From positions 34,973 to 97,830 of the forward strand of contig DGWH01000134.1 of assembly GCA_002395225.1 (NCBI GenBank): 62,858 nt of DNA, read 5' to 3'. Each line of letters opens with the position of its first letter. Position 1 is the stretch's first letter. Shown one piece after another: positions 17,649 through 26,303 of this stretch. Below the pieces are notes generated by a model. The model was not told the DNA's origin. It did not search any database and saw only the letters and a list, made by a program, of their open reading frames with translations. Position numbers and translations under genes: made by a program. This DNA comes from Christensenella sp. UBA4263. GTDB lineage: Bacteria > Bacillota > Clostridia > Christensenellales > Aristaeellaceae.

Positions 17649-19259
17649 TTATGCCAGGCGGCGTCTGAGGGTTTCCCTGACCGCCCCGGGGCCCTTGATT
17701 TCCTCGGCAAACATTTCCTCAATGGTATTGCCAAGGCCGGCGGTATAGAGATCTGTGCCGAAGATGACGGAATTGGAGAGGATCTCTTTCAGATGATCAC
17801 CAATGGACGCCGGCTCTCCGAAACGGATGCCCGCGAGCTTCTCGCGGAGGGTGTCAAGCATCGGATCAGAGGAAAGCGTGATGGCATTCCCCTGGTCATC
17901 GACGGCCATCAGATAGCGAAGCCAGCCGGCCAGCGCCAGAGGCAGCGCCACAAGGCTGTGAATATCGCGGCCGCTGGCCAGGTAGGCCTTGATGGTCTCG
18001 CCAAAACGGATGCCCACCTTCTGCGAGGTGTCTGTCGCAATGCGCTGCGGCGTATCCGGCATAAAGGGATTGGGAAGGCGCTGGTTGACCACCTCATCAA
18101 TAAACGCTTTCGGGCTGATGATTCCGGGATCGGTGACCACCGGGAGCCCTTCCACGTAACCGAGGCGGCGGATGAGGGCGGTCAGTTCCGGATCCTTCAT
18201 TTCATCGCAGATGAGATTATAGCCAAGAATGCATCCGTAGACGGCAAGAGCCGTATGAAGCGGGTTGAGGCAGGTGGTGACTTTCATCCGTTCGGTCTTG
18301 TTGACCGTATCCCGGTCGGTCAGGTAAACGCCGGCCTTCTCAAGGGGCGGACGTCCGTTGGGGAAACGATCCTCAATGACCAGATACTGCGGGCGCTCGG
18401 CGTTGACAAAGGGGGCCAGATACGTTCCGCGGGGCGTGACAACGGGCTCCATTCCCTCAATGCCGGCCTTGATCAGCATATCCTGAACAGCCGGGGCCGG
18501 ACGGGGCGTAATTTTGTCAATCATGCTCCAGGGGAAGGAGACGCTGCTTTCATCGGAAAGCCAGGCGACGAAATTCGCCGTCACGAAGCCTTTTTCCTGC
18601 CACAGACGGGCAATTTCCAGAATGCTGCCGCGCAGCTTTTCGCCGTTATGGGAGCAGTTGTCCATGCTGACGACGGCGATTTTGTACATTCCTGCCTTGA
18701 ACCGCTCATTAAGGAGCGCGCAGACGATGCTCATGGCATGATGGGCACCGGCGGGGCCGTTTTCGATGTCGGCCTTGACAACCGGCGAGTAGTCCCCGTC
18801 CATTCCGCGAAGGGCATATCCCTTTTCCGTGATGGTGAAGGAGATCATCTGAAGAGAGGGATTCCGGACAATCTCAGTGAGACGGGCATAGTCCGCTTTT
18901 TCGGAAGGCTGAGCCACCAGCGCCTCGGCAACGGAGGCAATGATTTCCTTGTCGATGGTGGCATCGGCATTGAGCGTCACGTTCATGGTGAGGTTGTCAT
19001 AGCCGCCGTAGATCAGACGGATATTATCCACATCGAACGTATCCGCTGCAATGATGCCGCGATCGGAGAATCCCTGATTCAGCAGCTTCTGCTGAAGAGC
19101 GGCGATAAACGCACGGAAAATATTGCCGCCGCCAAAGTGCAGCCAGATGGGATTGGCCCGGGTTGCCTCAGTCATTGCGGCAACATCAAATTCAGGAAGA
19201 GCAACGCCCGCTTTTGCCCATCCCTCCCGGTCTTTGAGGGCATTCAATGCAACTTTCAT
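17649..19259 (-). CDS. uxuB: D-mannonate oxidoreductase / fructuronate reductase (mannitol dehydrogenase family)
   Basis: Reduces D-fructuronate to D-mannonate with NADH in glucuronate catabolism. A 536-residue member of the long-chain mannitol dehydrogenase family; the N-terminal nucleotide-binding part includes WLHFGGGNIFRAFIA and the C-terminal catalytic part has TTCLNPLHTALAVYG. It starts at ATG 19259, 17 bases after the uxuA stop. Pairing with uxuA supports this assignment over mannitol or tagaturonate dehydrogenase. Confidence 0.9.
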   Translation of the reverse strand: MKVALNALKDREGWAKAGVALPEFDVAAMTEATRANPIWLHFGGGNIFRAFIAALQQKLLNQGFSDRGIIAADTFDVDNIRLIYGGYDNLTMNVTLNADATIDKEIIASVAEALVAQPSEKADYARLTEIVRNPSLQMISFTITEKGYALRGMDGDYSPVVKADIENGPAGAHHAMSIVCALLNERFKAGMYKIAVVSMDNCSHNGEKLRGSILEIARLWQEKGFVTANFVAWLSDESSVSFPWSMIDKITPRPAPAVQDMLIKAGIEGMEPVVTPRGTYLAPFVNAERPQYLVIEDRFPNGRPPLEKAGVYLTDRDTVNKTERMKVTTCLNPLHTALAVYGCILGYNLICDEMKDPELTALIRRLGYVEGLPVVTDPGIISPKAFIDEVVNQRLPNPFMPDTPQRIATDTSQKVGIRFGETIKAYLASGRDIHSLVALPLALAGWLRYLMAVDDQGNAITLSSDPMLDTLREKLAGIRFGEPASIGDHLKEILSNSVIFGTDLYTAGLGNTIEEMFAEEIKGPGAVRETLRRRLA

Positions 19260-19275
19260 ATTGGAACCTCCGCTA

Positions 19276-20358
19276 TTACTTTTTATGGTTCTTGACGATG
19301 GCTTCCCAGAGTCCGTTCAGATAGGTGGCACCCAGCGCACGGTCATAAAGGCCATAGCCCGGACGGCCGACCTCGTCCCAGATCATTCTGCCGTGGTCAG
19401 GACGGATATAGGCATCCGGACAGGTGTCATACACGGCCAGCATGATTTCATACATATCCAGATCACCATCCGAGGAAAGATGCGCGCTCTCGCGGAATTT
19501 CCGGTCATTCCCCAGGTGCTTGATGTTGCGGACATGCAGACACGGAATCCGGTTCATCTCGCCGAAATGCCGGATAATGGCCGGAATATCGTTGGCCACA
19601 TTGCTGCCAAGGGATCCGGTGCACAGGCAGATGCCGTTGGCGGGGCTGTCTACCAGCTTGACGATCCGGTCAAAGCCCGCCTGATCGTGTGCCAGACGCG
19701 GGAGACCGAAGATCGGCCAGCCGGGATCATCCGGATGACAGGCCATTTTAATGCCGACTTCCTCACAGGTGGGAATGATTCCCTCAAGGAAATACTTGTA
19801 GTTTTCAAGAAGCTTTTCCTGATCGACCGACTTGTACAGCTCCATGACCCGCTCAAGATCGGCCAGACGCTCCGGCTCCCAGCCCGGCAGACTGAAACCG
19901 TTGGAGTCGGCGGCTGTCTTGCGGACGATGTCCATCGGGGACATCTCCCCCAGCTCGGCTTCGTCGAAATAAAGACTGTTGGACCCATCCTCCGGAATAA
20001 TCCGTGCAAGGTCCGTGCGCAGCCAGTCAAGAACGGGCATGAAATTGTAGACAATTACCTTCACGCCATATTTGGCCAGATTCCGGATCGTGATGCGATA
20101 GTTCTCAATGTACTGATCACGGGTCGGGAGACCCAGCTTGATGTCCTCATGGACATTGACGCTCTCGATGACCTCACACTCAAGGCCGGCGGCATGGACC
20201 TCATCAATATAAGCCTTGATCTCCTCCTCGGTCCATACCTCGCCTGCGGGTTTGTAATCGAGGAAGCCCATCAGCCCGCTCATGCCGGGGATCTGCCGGA
20301 TCTGTTTAAGGGTTACGGTATCGCTGTTGCTGCCATACCATCTGAAAGTCATTTTCAT
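19276..20358 (-). CDS. uxuA: Mannonate dehydratase
   Basis: Dehydrates D-mannonate to 2-keto-3-deoxygluconate. With the start at ATG 20358 the protein has 360 residues and begins MKMTFRWYG, the usual UxuA N-terminus; AGGAGG lies about ten bases upstream. Metal-binding family stretches are visible (KMACHPDDPGWP, GICLCTGSLGSN, HVRNIK, RPDHGRMIWDE). It is first in the uxuA-uxuB-gntR operon. Downstream kduD/kdgK/kdgA genes are not in the window. Confidence 0.95.
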   Translation of the reverse strand: MKMTFRWYGSNSDTVTLKQIRQIPGMSGLMGFLDYKPAGEVWTEEEIKAYIDEVHAAGLECEVIESVNVHEDIKLGLPTRDQYIENYRITIRNLAKYGVKVIVYNFMPVLDWLRTDLARIIPEDGSNSLYFDEAELGEMSPMDIVRKTAADSNGFSLPGWEPERLADLERVMELYKSVDQEKLLENYKYFLEGIIPTCEEVGIKMACHPDDPGWPIFGLPRLAHDQAGFDRIVKLVDSPANGICLCTGSLGSNVANDIPAIIRHFGEMNRIPCLHVRNIKHLGNDRKFRESAHLSSDGDLDMYEIMLAVYDTCPDAYIRPDHGRMIWDEVGRPGYGLYDRALGATYLNGLWEAIVKNHKK

Positions 20359-20385
20359 CGGTGCAAGCCCTCCTGATTGATTAAT

Positions 20386-20409
20386 AGCTTGTATACTAGT
20401 ATACAAGCT
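20386..20409. promoter_or_regulatory. 24-bp palindromic operator of the uxu operon
   Basis: A perfect 24-base palindrome with half-site AGCTTGTATACT. The core TTGTATAC resembles sites bound by FCD-type GntR regulators. It overlaps the -10 box of the leftward uxuA promoter, so repression by steric block is expected; the GntR gene at 16876-17568 is the obvious candidate. Confidence 0.85.
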
Positions 20410-20426
20410 TACGCAGCGTTTGTAAA
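20398..20426 (-). promoter_or_regulatory. Promoter of the uxuA-uxuB-gntR operon
   Basis: On the minus strand, TTTACA (20421-20426), exactly 17 bases, TATACT (20398-20403). The -10 box lies inside the palindrome. Confidence 0.85.
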
Positions 20427-20477
20427 CCCTGTTTTTTCTGTTTTTTGCTCCGAAAATGAAAAATGAAAAACGGAAAT

Positions 20478-20503
20478 GAAAAAAGACAGCCGGGATGGCT
20501 GTC
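20478..20503 (-). terminator. Terminator of the PAP2-like gene
   Basis: GACAGCC, loop, GGCTGTC, with a T-rich run on the minus strand. It lies directly beyond the stop of the leftward gene. Confidence 0.85.
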
Positions 20504-20508
20504 CGTGT

Positions 20509-21150
20509 TCAGACCTCTACCCTTCTCTTGCTGACGGCCGGTTCGCCGTAAACCAGACGGTCAGCCAGGAAACAGATCGGGAGGGCAACAAAAATATCAA
20601 TGACGGAATGCTGCTTGAGGAATACCGTCGACACACAGATGAGCAGGCCGACAATAATGAAGGCCGCTCTCCATTTCAGCGAACTGAACCGTTTGCAGTT
20701 CAGTGCCGCGCTCATGACAGCCATGGAATCAATGACATGCAGGGATGGCGCGACATTCGTATTGGTATCAAACAAATAGAACTGGCCGATAAACCGGGTC
20801 AGCAGGTTATCCCGCGGAAACACGGCAGGCCGGAGATTCTGGACCGTCGGAAACAGAATGAAGATGATCAGGGTGAAAGAGTTGGCGATGATGATGTATT
20901 TCATCATGCGGCGGAAATTCTCTTTGTCACAAAAAAACAGGTAGGCGAGCATCCCGATCAGATAGACGAACCAGAACATGTATGGGAAAATGAACCATTC
21001 ATTAAAGGGAATAAAATCATCCATCCGGCAATAGGACACGATGTAATTCTGGACATTGCGGTAGCGCTCCAGGTACCCGAACATCATGCCGAACAGAGGC
21101 CAGAAAAGCAGCAGTGTCCAATACTGAGTTATCTTTTTTATACGATCCAT
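20509..21150 (-). CDS. PAP2-superfamily / inositol phosphotransferase-like membrane protein
   Basis: An integral membrane protein of about 213 residues with about six hydrophobic segments. It carries the PAP2-type active-site pattern in the variant form LRPAVFPRD, then APSLHVIDS (PSLH instead of PSGH), then KQHSVIDIF. This variant is seen in lipid phosphotransferase-like PAP2 proteins. The expected role is dephosphorylation or transfer of a lipid-linked phosphate at the outer membrane face. Start choice is uncertain: ATG 21150 is favoured by AGGAAAGG about 12 bases upstream, with ATG 21162 and GTG 21174 as alternatives. Confidence 0.75.
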   Translation of the reverse strand: MDRIKKITQYWTLLLFWPLFGMMFGYLERYRNVQNYIVSYCRMDDFIPFNEWFIFPYMFWFVYLIGMLAYLFFCDKENFRRMMKYIIIANSFTLIIFILFPTVQNLRPAVFPRDNLLTRFIGQFYLFDTNTNVAPSLHVIDSMAVMSAALNCKRFSSLKWRAAFIIVGLLICVSTVFLKQHSVIDIFVALPICFLADRLVYGEPAVSKRRVEV

Positions 21151-21302
21151 TTTGGAGAACATCCTTTCCTGCACCGGCAGAAAAGAACAGAAGCTCCTTT
21201 CTTTTATACTTCTTAAGCAAACGAGCAGAGTATACTCGTGCGGACTGAAATTGTCAAGTTTTTGTCAAGCCCAGGGACTGTCCGGATCACGGGGACAGGA
21301 TA

Positions 21303-22043
21303 TCAGCCGTTTCCGTCATCCGTTCGGACAATCTGGACATCCTCGAAGGGGACAAAGCCGGGAATGCCGTTATATAGGACGAGGAGCCAGTCATCCCTCA
21401 GGGTGCTGCAATGAATTTCAGCCCCTGCCGGCAAAGCTGCAACGGTTTTCCAGTCATCACCGGGGCCGCTGTGCATGGTGGTATTTCGGATCGTGCGTGC
21501 AAGCCCGGAGGCGGTATAGAGCGGGAGATACAGTTCATCCGAGGTGATCAGGTCTGCGTCCATGGCGATAAATGCCGAGGCATTGCGCAGACTGACGATG
21601 TAAAAATCCCCCCAAGTTCCAAGAACCGTCAGCTCGGTCTGCCGGGCCAGAGAACCGACCTGTTTGGAGGAGCGGTCCGGCGCACAGTAAGCGGGGATAT
21701 TGGAGGACAGCAGTGTGATGGTCATGGGCTGAATGACAATATAGCGGGTCAATACCCATCCGGTATACTCTTTCCCGTCCTTCTGGTAAAGGATGCAGGT
21801 CCAGTCCCCGGACCGGTCCATGACGGTGAGAAAATCGCCGTTTGATGCACTGGTCACTTTTCTCCCGTTGTAAGAGGGCTGATCCCGAACCGTGATGCTT
21901 TTGGTACAGACGACGGCAAAAGGTCCGGAGTAGCGTCGGGCCAGATAGTCCCCACTCTGATACCCTCCGTACACCCCGTCAGAACAGGCTGAGAACGGGA
22001 TAAGAAGAAGAAACAGCAGGAAAATGATCAGATTCTTTTTCAT
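21303..22043 (-). CDS. Exported protein with bacterial SH3 domains, probable lipoprotein
   Basis: A 246-residue protein. The signal peptide KKNLIIFLLFLLLIPFSAC ends in a possible lipobox cysteine. The mature part contains about three SH3b-like repeats: ITVRDQPSYNGRKV with WTGWV-type ends, then IPAYCAPDRSSKQVG, then TTMHSGPGDDWKTV. Such domains commonly bind cell-wall peptides. No enzymatic domain is present, so it may be a wall-binding or sensing component. The start is ATG 22043 with GGAGG upstream. Confidence 0.75.
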   Translation of the reverse strand: MKKNLIIFLLFLLLIPFSACSDGVYGGYQSGDYLARRYSGPFAVVCTKSITVRDQPSYNGRKVTSASNGDFLTVMDRSGDWTCILYQKDGKEYTGWVLTRYIVIQPMTITLLSSNIPAYCAPDRSSKQVGSLARQTELTVLGTWGDFYIVSLRNASAFIAMDADLITSDELYLPLYTASGLARTIRNTTMHSGPGDDWKTVAALPAGAEIHCSTLRDDWLLVLYNGIPGFVPFEDVQIVRTDDGNG

Positions 22044-22173
22044 ACGCAGTCTGTCCTCCCTGAGCACAAGATCCATCCGAAACCGGAAAGTGTCCGCCGG
22101 GTCCGGAAAAAACAGTATATTGCATTTCTAGTATACCACAGTCTCCTAAAATTTTGAACAGATTCTGTGGGAA

Positions 22174-22202
22174 TTGTCTTTTCACTTCCTTTATGTTATG
22201 AT
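22174..22202 (+). promoter_or_regulatory. Promoter for polA
   Basis: TTGTCT (22174-22179), 17-base spacer, TATGAT (22197-22202), about 50 bases before the polA start. Confidence 0.6.
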
Positions 22203-22252
22203 GACTCTGTGAAAGCTGAATTGATCCGTCTTACGGGAGGTTTTGTATTCTT

Positions 22253-24826
22253 ATGTCAGAGAATAAACGATTTGTTATTTTAGATGGCAACAGCCTGATG
22301 CATCGGGCGTTTCATGCACTCCCTGCCCTTTCAAATGAACAGGGGGTTTTTACCAATGCCGTTTTCGGCTTTCTTTCCATGTTTATGAAAGTTGTCCAGG
22401 ACTATGATCCGGAGTATCTGGCCGTAGCCTTTGACCTGAAAGGGCCGACATTCCGTCATAAGGATTTCAGCGAATATAAAGGAACCAGAAAGCCGACAGC
22501 ACCTGAGCTGATCCCCCAGTTTGATCTGATTGCCGAGTGCCTGGATGCCATGCATGTCAAACGGCTGACCTGTCCCAGCTATGAAGCGGATGATATTCTG
22601 GGGACGATGGCACGGCGGTGTGAGGAGGCGGGAATCTCCGCGTTTCTGGTTACCGGTGACCGCGATTCCATGCAGCTGGTCACCGAAAAGACCTGTGTCC
22701 TTTATACCAAACGAGGGGTAACGGAGGTCATTTGCTATACACCGGAGAAAGTGCAGGAAGACTTTGGCGTTCCCCCGCTTCGGATTCCGGATCTCAAGGG
22801 GCTGATGGGCGATGCCAGCGACAACATTCCGGGCATTCCGGGAATCGGCGAGAAAACAGCGGTAAAACTGCTGCAGACATACGATTCGCTTGAATCGGTG
22901 CTGGAGCACGCGGACGCGGATCTGAAAGGAAAGCAGCGGGAAAAGGTTCTGGCTGGCAAAGATTCGGCGATCATGAGCAAAAAGCTTGCCACCATTACCC
23001 GGATGGTTCCCCTGGATGAGGTGTCCATTGAGGACTGCCGGCGGCAGGCGTTTGCGGACGGGATCCCCATGCTTGAAACTCTGGGCCTCAAATCCATTAT
23101 CGGCCGGATTGAGAAAATGGAAGGCCGGGCGGAAGGAACAGAGGCAAAAGAGACGGAGGAAGCGGCGGAACTGCCGGCATTTGGGGAGGAACAGGTTCTG
23201 GGAACGGCGGAGGCCATTCAGGCGTACCTGGCCCAGGCCGGGGACGAGGACCGCACCGCGCTGCTGCCGGCCCTCAATGAACTGTTTCTGGCCAGAACGG
23301 ATGGAACAAGAGCGCGGATTCCGCTGATGACCTCGCTCCTGAGCATGGAGGAACTGCCGCTGGATGCCGCCTATGAGGCGCTGAAGCCGCTGCTGGAAGG
23401 GAACAAGCCGCTGATTCTGTACGGCGCCAAGCGCCTGATGACGGAACTAGCGGATTATGACATCAGGCTCACGGCTCCCTTTGAGGATGATCTGATCCTC
23501 CAGTACCTCCTGGCGCCCCAGAAAGGCAAGTATGAGCAGCCGGAGGATGCGGCCCAGCTGCTCACCCGGACGCTTTCGGATCTTAAGGCGTGTTCGCAGA
23601 AAGAGATGGAAAAGCTCTACAGGGAAATCGAGCTGCCTCTCTCCCGTACGCTGTATGATATGGAGCGGGAAGGATTTCTGGTTGATACGGACACCCTGAG
23701 AGCGCTGGGAGATAAGTTCAACGGACAGATTGAGTCGCTTCGCAAGGAAATCTATGAGCTGGCCGGAACCACGGAATTCAACATCAACAGCACCCAGCAG
23801 CTGGGCAATATTCTGTTTACCAAACTGGGGTTGCCGGCTTCGAAGAAAACGAAAAGCGGCTATTCAACCAGTGCGGAGGTTCTCCAAAGCCTGGCCGACA
23901 AGCATCCTATTATCAACAAGATTTTGCTTTACCGGCAGATTTCCAAACTGAACAGCACCTATATCGACGGCCTGATGGCGCTGACGGATGCCCATGGACG
24001 AATTCACACCTGGTTTGATCAGACGACCGCCTCAACCGGCCGGATTTCCTCCAGTGAACCGAACCTGCAGAATATCCCGGTGCGCACGGACATGGGACGG
24101 GAGATTCGCCGGGCATTTGTCGCCAAAGAGGGCTGCATTCTGGTTGACGCGGACTATTCACAGATCGAACTGCGGCTGCTGGCCCATCTCTCCGGCGATC
24201 AGGCCATGATCGATGCCTTTAATCAGGGACAGGACATCCATGCCAGAACGGCGGCCGAGGTTTACGGAACGACGATTGACGCGGTAACGCCTGAGATGCG
24301 GTCAAGCGCCAAAGCCGTCAATTTCGGGATTGTTTACGGAATCTCCGAGTTCGGACTGGCAGATAATCTGCATATTTCCCGCTATGAAGCGAAAAGCTTT
24401 ATCGATAAATATCTGGAACGTTATCCGGCGATTCACCGGTATATGAAAGCCTGCGTGACGCAGGGAAAGACATCGGGCTATTCGGTCACCATGTTTGGAC
24501 GGAGACGTCCGCTGCCTGAGCTTTCCTCTCCCAATTACAATACGCGGCAGTTCGGTGAGCGGGCAGCCATGAACACACCGGTTCAGGGAACCGCGGCGGA
24601 TATCATCAAAATTGCCATGAATCTGGTGCACGAGCGGCTGCTTTCGGAAAAACTGAAAGCCCGTCTGATTCTGCAGGTCCATGATGAACTGATTGTTGAA
24701 ACGCCGCTGGATGAGCAGGAAAAAGTCACCAGTCTGCTCAGAGACTGTATGGAACATGCCGTGGATCTCTCGGTTCCGCTGATTGCGGAGATTCACAGCG
24801 GCCATTCCTGGTATGAAACGAAATGA
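22253..24826 (+). CDS. polA: DNA polymerase I
   Basis: Repair and Okazaki-fragment polymerase, 857 residues. The N-terminal 5'-3' exonuclease domain has LDGNSLMHRAFHAL and DASDNIPGIPGIGEKTA. The middle domain lacks the DxE signature of a 3'-5' proofreading exonuclease (the equivalent strand reads ELFLARTDG), as in many Bacillota, so proofreading is probably absent. The polymerase domain has motif A DADYSQIELRLLAHLSGD, motif B KAVNFGIVYG and motif C QVHDELIVE. It is followed by coaE, a gene order typical of Clostridia. Confidence 0.97.
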   Translation: MSENKRFVILDGNSLMHRAFHALPALSNEQGVFTNAVFGFLSMFMKVVQDYDPEYLAVAFDLKGPTFRHKDFSEYKGTRKPTAPELIPQFDLIAECLDAMHVKRLTCPSYEADDILGTMARRCEEAGISAFLVTGDRDSMQLVTEKTCVLYTKRGVTEVICYTPEKVQEDFGVPPLRIPDLKGLMGDASDNIPGIPGIGEKTAVKLLQTYDSLESVLEHADADLKGKQREKVLAGKDSAIMSKKLATITRMVPLDEVSIEDCRRQAFADGIPMLETLGLKSIIGRIEKMEGRAEGTEAKETEEAAELPAFGEEQVLGTAEAIQAYLAQAGDEDRTALLPALNELFLARTDGTRARIPLMTSLLSMEELPLDAAYEALKPLLEGNKPLILYGAKRLMTELADYDIRLTAPFEDDLILQYLLAPQKGKYEQPEDAAQLLTRTLSDLKACSQKEMEKLYREIELPLSRTLYDMEREGFLVDTDTLRALGDKFNGQIESLRKEIYELAGTTEFNINSTQQLGNILFTKLGLPASKKTKSGYSTSAEVLQSLADKHPIINKILLYRQISKLNSTYIDGLMALTDAHGRIHTWFDQTTASTGRISSSEPNLQNIPVRTDMGREIRRAFVAKEGCILVDADYSQIELRLLAHLSGDQAMIDAFNQGQDIHARTAAEVYGTTIDAVTPEMRSSAKAVNFGIVYGISEFGLADNLHISRYEAKSFIDKYLERYPAIHRYMKACVTQGKTSGYSVTMFGRRRPLPELSSPNYNTRQFGERAAMNTPVQGTAADIIKIAMNLVHERLLSEKLKARLILQVHDELIVETPLDEQEKVTSLLRDCMEHAVDLSVPLIAEIHSGHSWYETK

Positions 24827-24923
24827 TCCGGGCCCTGTCTGAATCCCCGGCCAAATCGCTGTCCTCGGGCAGCGGTGGCCCCGGCCAATGACAGGGAAAT
24901 TCCCGGGAAGGAGGCATGTAGAT

Positions 24924-26276
24924 ATGCGCATTGGGTTAACCGGCTCCATTGCCTGCGGAAAGAGCACGGTTGCCGGTTACCTGCGTTCGCTCGGGTATCG
25001 CGTCGTGGATGCGGATGCAGTTTCCCGGGAACTGACGGCAGAAAACGGACGCGCCCTGCCCAAAGTCAGGGAGGCTTTTCCGGACTGTTTTGAGGCAGAC
25101 GGGACGCTGAACCGGAAAGCGCTGGGCGCGGTCGTGTTCAGCGATCCGGAGGCAAAAAAGAGGCTGGAAAATATCCTGCATCCGCTGATTTTTGAAGAGA
25201 TCGACCGGCAGATGGCAGAGGTGACGGATCCGCTGGTATTCGCGGATATTCCGCTTCTGTTTGAATGCGGTATGGAAAGGCAGTTTGACGAGGTATGGAC
25301 GGTCACTCTGGATCCCGCTCTACAGCTGAAACGCCTCATGGAAAGGGATCATCTGACGGAGGCGGAAGCCCGGGCGCGGATTGACGCACAGATGCCTCAG
25401 AGCGAAAAGGCTGCCCGGGCAGACCGGTGCATCCCCACGGATGGAACCCAGGCGGAGACACGGATAATTGTGGATGAGATCCTGACCAGGATTGTCCCGC
25501 CCGCTTCCCGGCGGCGCCGCCGAAGGGAACCGGAAAGTGAAACGGTCAAGGCTCCCCCGGTTCCCGGGACAGCTGCACCTGCGGCATCGCCCCGGCCGTT
25601 GGCCAAAGGCAGGATCATCAGTCAGAAGGCCCGCCGTGCGCCGACACCGGTTATGATGGCCCTGATGGGTGTTTTCCTTGTGGCCATTCTGACGGTGTCC
25701 GTCTTTTCCATCCGGGCGTTTGTTCAGTATCAGGCGGAGCAGCGAAGAATTGCCGCGGAGGCGGCGGAGCGTGCGCGGCATCCGCTGGTTTACGAAAACC
25801 TGATTCAGCAGTACTCGGCCAGTCAGCAGCTGGACCCGTCGCTTGTGGCGGCGGTCATTCTCTGTGAATCCAGCTTTGATCCCCATGCGGTCAGCCGCCT
25901 GGGTGCCCGGGGACTGATGCAGCTGATGGAAGATACGGCCGGATGGATTGCCCATAAGCTTGGTGAGGATACGAAGGATTACTCCTTTGACCGGCTGTTT
26001 GATCCGGAAACCAATATTCGTTTTGGCACCTGGTACCTGGGCTATCTGTCCCGCCGCTATGACGGGGACGCCAAAAAGATGGTTTGTGCCTATCATGCCG
26101 GTCAGGGCAATGTGGATGCATGGCTGAAGAAACCGGAGTACAGTACGGACGGCGTGACGCTGACCACCATCCCCACACAGGATACGAGCCAGTATGCGGG
26201 GCGGGTTTTAAAGGCAAGAGAGGTCTATGAAAAGTACTACTTTGCCCCGCCGGTTCCCGAGACCCAGTCCCTGTGA
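24924..26276 (+). CDS. coaE: Dephospho-CoA kinase fused to a membrane-anchored lytic transglycosylase
   Basis: One uninterrupted 450-residue frame. Residues 1-190 are dephospho-CoA kinase (last step of CoA synthesis): P-loop GSIACGKST (7-15), DADAVSREL (29-37), ADIPLLFE (107-114). A basic, proline-rich linker (RRRRRREPE, about 195-242) leads to a single membrane helix (about 243-264). Residues about 288-440 are a soluble lytic transglycosylase-like domain: catalytic E315 in ILCESSFDP, GARGLMQLM (327-335), and AYHAGQGNVDAW (389-400). The positive charge before the helix predicts kinase inside and muramidase outside. The start is ATG 24924, with AAGGAGG nine bases upstream. In related genomes these are usually two adjacent genes; I see no internal stop or frameshift. 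Confidence 0.93.
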   Translation: MRIGLTGSIACGKSTVAGYLRSLGYRVVDADAVSRELTAENGRALPKVREAFPDCFEADGTLNRKALGAVVFSDPEAKKRLENILHPLIFEEIDRQMAEVTDPLVFADIPLLFECGMERQFDEVWTVTLDPALQLKRLMERDHLTEAEARARIDAQMPQSEKAARADRCIPTDGTQAETRIIVDEILTRIVPPASRRRRRREPESETVKAPPVPGTAAPAASPRPLAKGRIISQKARRAPTPVMMALMGVFLVAILTVSVFSIRAFVQYQAEQRRIAAEAAERARHPLVYENLIQQYSASQQLDPSLVAAVILCESSFDPHAVSRLGARGLMQLMEDTAGWIAHKLGEDTKDYSFDRLFDPETNIRFGTWYLGYLSRRYDGDAKKMVCAYHAGQGNVDAWLKKPEYSTDGVTLTTIPTQDTSQYAGRVLKAREVYEKYYFAPPVPETQSL

Positions 26277-26303
26277 CCGAAAATGAATGAAAGGCGGTGT
26301 TCT

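Noticed and set aside
17640..19295. Long open frame of 551 codons on the + strand, opposite uxuB
   Set aside because: uxuB is a clear mannitol dehydrogenase family gene in an operon; the antisense frame has no family features or ribosome site and arises from GC-skewed codon use. Similar antisense frames over uxuA, priA and the Gfo/Idh gene were rejected for the same reason.
26276..26303. Start of the substrate-binding protein at ATG 26283
   Set aside because: No ribosome site precedes it; ATG 26304 has AAAGGCGG before it and gives a normal signal peptide.
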